Shown here: positions 55,991 through 64,000 of the stretch, one piece after another
How the letters are laid out: the number at the start of each line of letters is the position of its first letter
Position numbering within the stretch: position 1 is the first letter of the stretch
From: Conus ventricosus
Taxonomy: Eukaryota; Mollusca; Gastropoda; Neogastropoda; Conidae
Direction of reading: 5' to 3'
DNA length: 64,000 nt
Assembly (NCBI GenBank): GCA_018398815.1
Contig: CM031621.1
Location: 1,184,806 to 1,248,805, forward strand
Program-made: the position numbers and the translations under genes
The notes under the pieces: generated by a model
What the model was told of the DNA's origin: nothing
The model's input: only the letters and a program-made list of their open reading frames with translations
Databases searched by the model: none

Positions 55991-56250
55991 GTTCAGAGAC
56001 ATTGAGAACAACACAGTCCAACACTCAAAACGCTCAGGCATCCAACAACAAGTGCCTCAGGTTTCAACGCTACACCACATGTTCAGAGACATTGAGAACA
56101 ACACAGTCCAACACTCAAAACGCTCAGGCATCCAACAACTTTTTAACATGCGCGCTGGTGACCTACTCGTTTTTGAGTGAACCAGTACTTTAGGAAGAAG
56201 AGGAAGAACTAGTGCCTCCCTCAGGTTTCAACGCTATACCAGATGTTCAG
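55991..56250 (+). repeat. 90-bp tandem duplication, second copy split by a LINE 3' end
   Basis: The unit starting GTTCAGAGACATTGAGAACA begins at 55991 and again at 56081. The second copy is interrupted at 56139 and resumes at about 56210 (GTGCCTCCCTCAGG). Confidence 0.85.
56140..56208 (+). mobile_element. Extremely 5'-truncated LINE copy (~70 bp)
   Basis: TTTTTAACATGCGCGCTGGT through GAAGAAGAGGAAGAAC matches the last ~70 bases and GAA-type tail of the LINE at 14656-15408 (opposite strand there). It is a second insertion of that family. Confidence 0.8.
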
Positions 56251-56515
56251 AGGTAGCTTTGAACAAAAAAGTGGGAGAGAACCAAAGAAGCTCATGTCGA
56301 CATGGAGATATGTTTTTTCATGTGGCTGGATTGGTCACGCGCTACAAAATCCTCCAACCAACATCACCAAGACAGAGTTCGTACCACAATGAAAAAAAAT
56401 TAACATGGGACGACCTCGACAGAGTTAAGCTGTAGAGGTCTGTCCAGAATCAAGACGGCTGAGGAATGTTGCCATCGCCCTATGTTCCTCACGGGTTTTG
56501 AAGGGAAAAGTCATG

Positions 56516-57059
56516 TAACTCAATGAAAGTAAGATGAAAAATACGTTTTGGAATCACCCCGTCTATAGATAAATGATTTTTAGAGCTACAAAAACTGAAG
56601 TAAAAACGTTGCAAAGGAGAAGCGGTGATTACGAATATTAGTGATATACTAAATGAAGACCTACGGTTTTGTTTTTTTTATTCGGAACAAAATACATATT
56701 TTTGGTTCCTTCTTGTGAATTTTATTTACAATAATTAAAAAAGACCAAGAGGAAAAAACAGGCAGAAGTAACGGGATATTCACGGATTAAAAGGAAAAAA
56801 ACACACACAAAAACATGGGCGAGGATACCGTTAGAGCTGTAGCGAACAAAAAGAAAATTAAAACTTATCAGAGAAAAGCGAATGGATGGATATAGTTAAG
56901 ATCAAGAGGTAGATGGGTCACTAAAGGGCAGAAGTCGGTATAATCATTTTTGAAATTTTGGAAAACGTCAGTATATAGGTAGAAGTGTGGTTAGAATTAT
57001 TGACTGACAAGATTATGTTTTCACAAACCAGAAAGACGCTCCGTAGTAGAAAGAAACTC
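56516..57059. other. No gene recognised
   Basis: AT-rich unique sequence without a supported frame. Confidence 0.45.
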
Positions 57060-57191
57060 GTGGAGAGCGTGGCAGCAGAGAGTCCTCAGAAGAGGAGCCC
57101 CCTTCAAGCAAGTGTTTCGGCCCTTATCTCCTGACACTCTAGGGGGGTTGGGCCACACCCGGTTCATGACTCCGGATGTCCCTCTGCTGCC

Positions 57192-57317
57192 CCTTTTTTT
57201 TTTTTTTGTTTCCCATCTTGGGACGAGCCATGGCTGGGATTCGAACCCATGATCCTCTGGAGATGCTCATTTTCCACTTAATGACTCGCGCTTTAACCAC
57301 TGAGCCACAGGGACACC
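57192..57317 (-). mobile_element. tRNA-derived SINE with poly-A tail
   Basis: Minus strand: TGTCCCTGTGGCTCAGTGGT (A box) and GGGTTCGAATCCCA (perfect B box) sit about 55 bases apart, followed by a short body and an A run at 57205-57194. It lies in the 3' flank of the R2-type LINE. Confidence 0.8.
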
Positions 57318-57334
57318 TGATATTTGTAGGGAAA

Positions 57335-58140
57335 TTAAGCCTTATGAAGTTCACTTGTGTTCCTCCTTGACCAGATCCAGCTTGAACACCTCTCTGCCGC
57401 TTCTGCCATTGCTTTGAGGGCTCTGGTTTTTTCCTTCCCTGCAACTGAGAGCTGTTTCATGAGGCTGTATGCAGACGTTCCTACAAATCCCCTAGCTCCA
57501 ATTTCTGCAGTGAGGACTTTGACCTGATAGCCTTCTCTCCTCAGGCTGTTTGCCAGATCAGCATACTTTTCAGTCTTGTAGATTTGAGCTGCCTCCATTC
57601 TGTTTTCATATGGCACCGTGAGCTCGATCATGATCAGCTGCTTGGTTGACTTAGAGTGGACTACTATGTCTGGTCTCATGCCACTCTTGCTGATGATTTC
57701 TAGGTGACTCTTCCATTCTGGGAGGTCTGCAGTGCACTCCCAGTCATCTGCCCCGTCCAGCAGACTCTGCCTGCATGTTTCGAGTGGCACTGTTGTTCTT
57801 GGCCATGATTTGCTGCCTCCTGCCGTGAAGAATGTTGCGGGTGCTTTTGGAGTCCCGATTCTCCCTTTTGTGGTGTTGGTACTGGCCCAGACTACTTGTA
57901 CAATCTCTTTGAGCACTTGGTTGTGCCTCCATGTGTACCTTCCTTGAGCCAGGGCTACTTTACATGAGCTTAGAACATGCTCCACTGTTTGTTTTTCATG
58001 GCAGAGGGGGCATGCAGGATCGTCTGTTTTCCCCCACTTCACCAGGTTTGCATTTGAGGGCAGAAGGTCATATGCAGATCTGAGAATGAAGCTGATCCTG
58101 AGAGGGGCCATGTGCCAAATGTCATTCCAAGTGAGACTTC
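57335..58140 (-). pseudogene. R2-type LINE ORF, CCHC finger and restriction-like endonuclease part
   Basis: After the frame break near 58140 the protein continues NDIWHMAPLRISFILRSAYD. CPLCHEKQTVEHVLSSC is the CX2CX7HX4C finger that precedes the nuclease in R2-type LINEs. The nuclease active site reads RPDIVVHSKSTKQLIMIELT: PD, then a glutamate in IELTVP where many relatives have D. EIGARGFVGTSAY is another conserved block. The frame ends with TGA-adjacent sequence at 57335. Confidence 0.8.
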
Positions 58141-60227
58141 TTTGGAGTGCATTCTCCCACGTTGTCCATTGCCCTTGCTGGCTCTGCTGGACTGCTTTTT
58201 TGGAGTCTTTTTTGGTCTTCTTCTTTTCTCATCTCCTGAATCATCATGTCTCTTTTGGCTTTTCCTTTGGCCTTTGACCACCATTCAGTTTTGGTCACCC
58301 CCAGTCCTTGTCTGTTGGTCTGTGTGTGTCCTGTTATTTCTCTGATCTTGAGACTTTCTTTTGCAGAATCCATCGCCTCTTGAACTTTCCATTTTCTGCC
58401 TGTCTTCAGCTGGGGCTTGATTGCTTCTACCACCTTGTCTCCTGAGTCTTCCAGCATGCTTTGAAGTCTGATCTTCCCTGCTTTGTATTCCTCCAGGATA
58501 GATTTCAGTGGTAGTTTCAGCTTTGCTTGGCGACAGTACAGCGCGATGTCAGTCAGACAGGGTGGGACACCAAGCCATTTCCTTGTGAACTTGTTGATTT
58601 TGGCTTCCATTGCCTCAACTGTGCTGGTGCAGATGTCGTATATCATCAGAGGCCATAGGAGCTTTGGTATCAGCATGAACTGCAGACACCAGACCTTGTA
58701 TTTGCCAGGGAGCCCACACTGGTCAATGGTCTCCAAGCCTTCTTCCGCCATCTGCTTGGTTTCTTTTGCTCTTTGTGTGTCTTTCAGCGTATCATCATAC
58801 CATCTTCCAAGGCTCTTGACTGGTTCTTCTGTGACTGTTGGAATGGCCTGGTTGGCAACACTGAAGACCACAGATTCGGCCACTTTTCCTTTCCTCAGTG
58901 AGAGACTCCGTGATTTCTTTGGCTTGAACTGCATTCTGGATGAGGCAACTATGTCGTCCAGCCTCTCCAGCACATGACGTGTCTCGTCTTCTCTGGATGA
59001 AATCACTGTAGTGTCATCCATGAAGGCCTTGAGAGGAGGCATCTTGTATCCATCGCCAAGGTCTGTTTGTCTCGCGTTGTTTGTTGCTGCTTTCAAGATG
59101 AGTTCCATTGCCAGCACGAACAGTATTGGGGAAATTGCACAGCCCATTGCGATGCCCACTTCCAAGTTGATCCAATCTGTTGTGTACTCCTTGGTAGAGA
59201 ACCGCATTGAGAAGCCATTGAAGTACTTCTTGAGCATGTCGCGGATGTTCTTTGGCACATGGTACATCTCAAGAGCCAACTGTATCATCTCATGGGGCAC
59301 AGATCCATATGCGTTTGCCAGATCAAGCCACACTACGTCCAGGTCTCTCTTTTCTGTTTTTGCTTTTTGGATTGCGTCCCAGATCATTGTGGCGTGTTCT
59401 ACACAGCCAGCCACGCCTGGGATGCCACCTTTCTGGACTGACACATCCAAGTACTTGTTTTCCATCAGGTACTTGGTCAGCCTTGCTGCCATGACAGAGA
59501 AGAAGATTTTCCCTTCGACGTTCAGTAGTGATATTGGCCTGAACTGGCTGATGTCACTTGCGTTTTGCTCTTTGGGGATGTACACACCATCTGCCGTCAT
59601 CCACTGGCCGCTGATCTTCTGGTTTCTCCAAGCCGATCGCAGCAACCTGTGGAGCCACTCCAGCACCTTGGGACATTTCTTGTAAAGCTGGTAAGGTATT
59701 CCGTTTGGCCCTGGTGATGATTTGGCTCTGGCTTTGTCGACCACCTTCTTGATTTCCGCCAACGTTGGAGGCTTGCCATTGAACTGTTCCTCAGGGTTGG
59801 TTGGCCACACCAGACCTTGAATGTCGAGTGGTGCTTTGCTCTGTGAGTCAGAGTATGTTTTCCTCAGATGCTGCTCAAGAACTCCTTTGTCCACACTTAG
59901 GGTCCCAGATTTTGGCTGCTCAAACAGTGTTCTGGCAAACTGGAAGGGGTCTCTGAAGAAGCGCTCTTGTGTCTTCTTCTTTTTGCTCTTCCTCTTTCTC
60001 GCAGATTCCGCTTTGCTGAGGGCGCTGTGTTTTTCTTTCAGGTCTACCCACAGTTTTTCCAAGCCTTGTTTTTCAGCTGGCAGTGCGGTCTTCATTTGCT
60101 TCTTGAGGTTGTTCTTTTGGACTCTGATCTTGTCCATCTTTTCTAGGCGTCTGGATTTCTTTGGAGGTGTTTTCTCTTTGGGTAGTTTTACTCCATAGGC
60201 TACATGTGGCATACACAATGTCCCCAT
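58122..60227 (-). pseudogene. R2-type LINE ORF, reverse transcriptase part (about 700 residues)
   Basis: A lysine-rich linker (about residues 10-95) precedes the RT. Motifs are SSPGPNGIPYQLYKK (block 1-2), PISLLNVEGKIFFSV, VWLDLANAYGSVPH with the motif-A aspartate, GIAMGCAISPILFVLAMELI (motif B) and LKAFMDDTTVISS with the catalytic aspartate pair. GRWYDDTLKDT and the thumb follow. There is no internal stop over 2.1 kb, so decay is recent or the breaks at its ends are sequencing errors. Confidence 0.85.
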
Positions 60228-60588
60228 ATGTGGCTAGTTTGTGTTCAAGGGTGCTTTTCCCTATCAGTGCATCGAGTCTTTGGACGATTTTTGCATCCAG
60301 TTTCTCCCAATCTTCAGTTTCGTTTGCTCGTGGCAGGTTGAGTTTCAGGCGCCTGGCATCGAGGGCCTGTGCAAATTCCTCATCCGAACCAACAGCGTGG
60401 ATGTCCTTGGCACTGTGGTTTAAATCCTGGCCTTGGTCTTCCGACGTCTTATCTGCTGATGCAGTGCGCTGCTGCTCATTCAGATGAGTCTTCACACATC
60501 CCATCTTTGTTCGGTGGATCTTCATGCCACGGGTGGTAGCGAAACGCTTTCCACAGACACATGGATATTCCATTTGGTCCATGTTCAT
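60200..60588 (-). pseudogene. R2-type LINE ORF, N-terminal zinc-finger part
   Basis: It begins MNMDQMEYPCVCGKRF and continues to a C2H2/CCHC-type finger CVCGKRFATTRGMKIHRTKM followed by Cys. Fingers of this kind bind target DNA in R2-type elements. The collinear protein leaves this frame near 60210 and continues in the next. One nucleotide change would be enough to explain the break. Confidence 0.72.
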
Positions 60589-60599
60589 AGTCCGTTTGG

Positions 60600-60940
60600 G
60601 ATCTCCGTATGTTATTAAGAAAATTATTAATCGCTAGAAAAAGAAGCAGAACCTTTAAATATGTATGAATTGCTACATACAGAATCTGACAGAGAAATTA
60701 CAAAACATAAACTTTAGTAAATGATGACTCTACCTCAATGAAACAGTGGCAATACGCAGAAGCTACAGCAAGTGCTACAGCACATGTGTCCTAAATAAAG
60801 AACAGGAAAGATAACAAATAGGCCAAGTTCAGATGGCTATTTAATTGAATTTGTAACAGTTTTTGTTTTAAAAGATCGCTTGGTAAGTTTATTTGGGCTC
60901 TGAACGCCAGTTTATGAAATGTGGAACAGTCCTGTGTGCA
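60600..60940. other. No feature recognised
   Basis: AT-rich flank between the LINE and a minisatellite. Confidence 0.45.
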
Positions 60941-61150
60941 CGAAGAGATTGCGTTCAATAGGATAGTAACAGAGTCCAATACGAAGAGATTGCGTTCAAT
61001 AGGGATAGTAACAGAGTCCAATACGAAGAGATTGCGTTCAATAGGGATAGTAACAGAGTCACTTACGAAGAGACTGCGTTCAATAGGGATACTAACAGAG
61101 TCCAATACGAAGAGATTGCGTTCAATAGGGATAGTAACAGAGTCCAATAT
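60941..61150. repeat. 42-bp minisatellite, five units
   Basis: The unit contains ACGAAGAGATTGCGTTCAAT followed by AGGGATAGTAACAGAGTCCA. The first copy lacks one G, and the third to fourth junction has CTTACG in place of CAATACG. Because 42 is a multiple of three, both strands stay open; the minus strand gives 14-residue repeats containing DSVTIPIERNLFVL. No gene context. Confidence 0.9.
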
Positions 61151-61905
61151 GAAAGAAGGAAAGAAAGAACCGGAGACTCATTTCACGCTTTATGTGGCGT
61201 GTAAGATCGCGTCGTCGTGCATTGCAAACCGTGTAAAATCGTTCTGCCAAACATTATTAATGAACACCAAATAGTTTTTCTATTAGAGATGTATATACTG
61301 GTGATAATTTATATGGATGGTATCTGACATGACGGCTTATTTACATGAAAAATACAGTTGTTAACAAATATAACTTTTAACCCTGCTTTTGACGCCGTAG
61401 GTTTTTAGTTAATGTCTCATGTATTGAAAGGAACCGGTTTTCACAAAGACGGATGAACACACTCTATGAAAACGTTCAATCTTTTGTTTGCTGCGAGTGT
61501 TCAAGTTTCAAATTGGTTTGAACTTAGAGAGGCTGTAAAGAATGAGAACTTTTATTTTCTTACCTGTCTGTACCAAGTATAGATATATTGGCCATAATAG
61601 AAAATGGAAAATACAGACATTAAGGGAATCACAGGTAAAGATATGGAACAGGGGTATGACACAAAGCTTTTAATGTCACGAGATAAAAAAAAAAAAAAAA
61701 GAAGTCTTTTGAAGACTTGTCCTTAGATCTTCCATTGCCCGAAGAGGGTTTCTTCTCTGAAGACCTGCTGTCACGTTCTCCCTGGAGTTTGTTCCTGCTG
61801 GCACATGGCTAGATCATTGACCTTCGGGAAGAATCCAAAGGCCTTCCAGGAAAGACAGGATGTCTGTGGGAAGGACCAGACCTACGGCTCTGTGGGCTTA
61901 CTCCC
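61151..61905. other. No gene recognised
   Basis: AT-rich, with a poly-A run at 61686-61700. GC content rises towards the satellite array from about 61720. Confidence 0.45.
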
Positions 61906-61940
61906 CACCTTGACCCTCGCTCTGTCGGCTTGCTCCCCAC
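61906..61940. repeat. Divergent border unit of the satellite array
   Basis: CTTACTCCCCACCTTGACCC and CTTGCTCCCCACCTTGACCC, about 30 bases apart, precede the regular array and share its CCTTGACCCTC word. Confidence 0.55.
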
Positions 61941-64000
61941 CTTGACCCTCTCCAGCTTGCCACTAGTACCCTGTATCTGCCGTTTTCAACCTTGACCCTC
62001 TCCAGCTTGCCACTAGTACCCTGTATCTGCCGTTTTCAACCTTGACCCTCTCCAGCTTGCCACTAGTACCCTGTATCTGCCGTTTTCAACCTTGACCCTC
62101 TCCAGCTTGCCACTAGTACCCTGTTTCTGCCGTTTTCAACCTTGACCTTCTTCAGCTTGCCACTAGTACCCTATATCTGCCGTTTTCAACCTTGACCCTA
62201 TCCAGCTTGCCACTAGTACCCTGTATCTGCCGTTTTGAATCTTGACCCTCTCCAGCTTGCCACTAGTACCCTGTATCTGCCGTTTTCAACCTTGACCCTC
62301 TCCAGCTTGCCACTAGTACCCTGTATCTGCCGTTTTCAACCTTGACCCTCTCCAGCTTGCCACTAGTACCCTGTATCTGCCGTTTTCAACCTTGACCCTC
62401 TCCAGCTTGCCACTAGTACCCTGTATCTGCCGTTTTCAACCTTGACTTTCTCCAGCTTGCCACTAGTACACTGTATCTGCCGTTTTCAACCTTGACCCTC
62501 TCCAGCTTGCCACTAGTACACTGTATCTGTCGTTTTCAACCTTGACCCTATCCAGCTTGCCACTAGTACCCTGTTTCTGCCGTTTTCAACCTTGACCCTC
62601 TCCAGCTTGCCACTAGTACCCTGTATCTGCCGTTTTCAACCTTGACCCTCTCCAGCTTGCCACTAGTACCCTGTATCTGGCGTTTTCAACCTTGACCTTC
62701 TCCAGCTTGCCACTAGTACCCTGTATCTGCCGTTTTCAACCTTGACCTTCTTCAGCTTGCCACTAGTACCATGTATCTGCCGTTTTCAACCTTGACCTTC
62801 TTCAGCTTGCCACTAGAACCCTGTATCTGCCGTTTTCAACCTTGACCCTCTCCAGCTTGCCACTAGTACCCTGTATTTGCCGTTTTCAACCTTGACCCTC
62901 TCCAGCTTGCCACTAGTACCCTGTATCTGCCGTTTTCAACCTTGACCTTCTTCAGCTTGCCACTAGTACCCTGTATCTGCCGTTTTCAACCTTGACCCTC
63001 TCCAGCTTGCCACTAGTACCCTGTTTCTGCCGTTTTCAACCTCGACCTTCTTCAGCTTGCCACTAGTACCCTGTATCTGCCGTTTTCTACCTTGACCCTC
63101 TCCAGCTTGCCACTAGTACCCTGTATCTGCCGTTTACAACCTTGACCCTCTCCAGCTTGCCACTAGTACACTGTATCTGCCGTTTTCAATCTTGACTTTC
63201 TCCAGCTTGCCACTTGTACACTGTATCTGCCGTTTTCAACCTTGACCCTCTCCAGCTTGCCACTAGTACACTGTATCTGTCGTTTTCAACCTTGACCCTA
63301 TCCAGCTTGCCACTAGTACCCTGTTTCTGCCGTTTTCAACCTTGACCCTCTCCAGCTTGCCACTAGTACCCTGTATCTGCCGTTTTCAACCTTGACCTTC
63401 TTCAGCTTGCCACTAGTACCCTGTATCTGCCGTTTTCAACCTTGACCTTCTTCAGCTTGCCACTAGAACCCTGTATCTGCCGTTTTCAACCTTGACCCTC
63501 TCCAGCTTGCCACTAGTACCCTGTATCTGCCGTTTTCAACCTTGACCCCCTCCAGCTTGCCACTAGTACCCTGTTTCTGCCGTTTTCAACCTTGACCCCC
63601 TCCAGCTTGCCACTAGTACCCTGTTTCTGCCGTTTTCAACCTTGACCTTCTTCAGCTTGCCACTAGTACCCTGTATCTGCCGTTTTCAACCTTGACCCTC
63701 TCCAGCTTGCCACTAGTACCCTGTATCTGCCGTTTTCAACCTTGACCCTCTCCAGCTTGCCACTAGTACCCTGTTTCTGCCGTTTTCAACCTTGACCTTC
63801 TTCAGCTTGCCACTAGTACCCTGTTTCTGCCGTTTTCAACCTTGACCCTCTCCAGCTTGCCACTAGTACCCTGTATCTGCCGTTTTCAACCTTGACCTTC
63901 TTCAGCTTGCCACTAGTACCCTGTTTCTGCCTTTTTTAACCTTGACCCTCTCCAGCTTGCCACTAGTACCCTGTATCTGCCGTTTTCAACCTTGACCTTC
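61941..64000. repeat. 50-bp satellite array, at least 41 units, open at the window end
   Basis: The unit reads CTTGACCCTCTCCAGCTTGC then CACTAGTACC, CTGTATCTGC and CGTTTTCAAC, exactly 50 bases with no length changes over 41 units. Variants include CCTTCTTCAGC, CTGTTTCTGC and GTACACTG. They recur in the same order in places (see findings). The array contains no coding region I would support. Confidence 0.97.

Larger units (their letters stand above)
53880..56515 (+). pseudogene. RTE-type LINE, decayed (endonuclease and reverse transcriptase)
   Basis: Fragments in order on the plus strand: an endonuclease start (REMKSNLKISYL and QTKLRSGDTII, 53978-54090), MTPEAARALL (about 54126), then IFPHKKIPRQRV and TNQIDHCITI with RIKCGADVVSDFHLFSATLK (54470-54715), which matches the end of RTE AP endonucleases (SDHHL). 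RT pieces include KKAFDGVDGEVLCKFML (about 55393) and, near the end, TDVKSALLRGSETLRTTQ (about 55960) and GWIGHAL (about 56328), typical of RTE-clade C-termini. Many stops and the loss of the central RT motifs show a dead copy. The 3' border is approximate. Confidence 0.75.
57335..60588 (-). mobile_element. R2-superclade non-LTR retrotransposon (nearly complete)
   Basis: Minus strand. In order: an N-terminal zinc finger, a basic linker, RT, a CCHC finger and a restriction-like endonuclease (RLE), which is the arrangement of R2/HERO-type LINEs. Only two frame breaks (near 60210 and 58140) separate three long frames. The 5' and 3' untranslated borders are not defined. The flank is not 28S rDNA. 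Confidence 0.82.

Noticed and set aside
57241..57317. Functional tRNA gene on the minus strand
   Set aside because: A and B boxes are present, but the acceptor and anticodon arms do not fold as a tRNA and a body with poly-A follows, so it is a SINE. The same applies at 28190-28268, 40935-41002 and 37963-38030.
59011..59685. 224-codon plus-strand frame
   Set aside because: Antisense of the R2-type reverse transcriptase; no motifs of its own.
61941..64000. CRISPR-like array
   Set aside because: The 50-bp units are contiguous with no spacers, and the genome is an animal's; this is satellite DNA.

Overview
This is nuclear DNA from an animal, most likely a marine lophotrochozoan such as a mollusc. 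That assignment is inference: it rests on the AT-rich non-coding background, introns with GT/AG borders, abundant (GT)n/(CA)n tracts, several tRNA-derived SINE families and the mix of transposon families. There is no bacterial-style gene organisation, rRNA or standalone tRNA gene. Most of the window is mobile DNA of different ages, often nested. No alignment or database search was run; family names come from recognised motifs, and termini were read directly.

Layout. 1-1.4 kb: short tandem repeats. 1.4-7.8 kb: two decayed Penelope-like retroelements (RT plus GIY-YIG) in head-to-head inverted orientation. 7.8-14.6 kb: microsatellites, minisatellites and unrecognised decayed sequence. 14.7-22.3 kb: a minus-strand non-LTR retrotransposon (LINE) cut in two by a 5.15-kb Academ-like DNA transposon with matching terminal inverted repeats (TIRs) and a TAA target duplication. 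22.3-28.9 kb: a 78-bp-class repeat, possible membrane-protein exons on the plus strand, a small TTAA element and a SINE. 28.9-36.1 kb: a complete Gypsy-type LTR retrotransposon (minus strand, 5-bp target duplication) with a 2.25-kb TTAA (piggyBac-like) element inserted exactly in its pol gene. 37.6-50.8 kb: the best host-gene candidate, six phase-0 exons on the minus strand encoding about 308 residues of multipass membrane protein, whose introns hold SINEs and two more piggyBac-like elements. 52.1-53.4 kb: an apparently intact mariner. 53.9-56.5 kb: a decayed RTE-type LINE. 57.2-60.6 kb: a nearly complete R2-superclade LINE with restriction-like endonuclease. 60.9-64 kb: a 42-bp minisatellite, then a 50-bp satellite array that runs out of the window.

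The points that stand out are the nesting events whose target sites can be read to the base, a group of TTAA elements that all carry palindrome-centred subterminal repeats with a different palindrome in each, the inverted Penelope pair, and the membrane-protein gene that looks built from an internal exon duplication. Host gene content is low.
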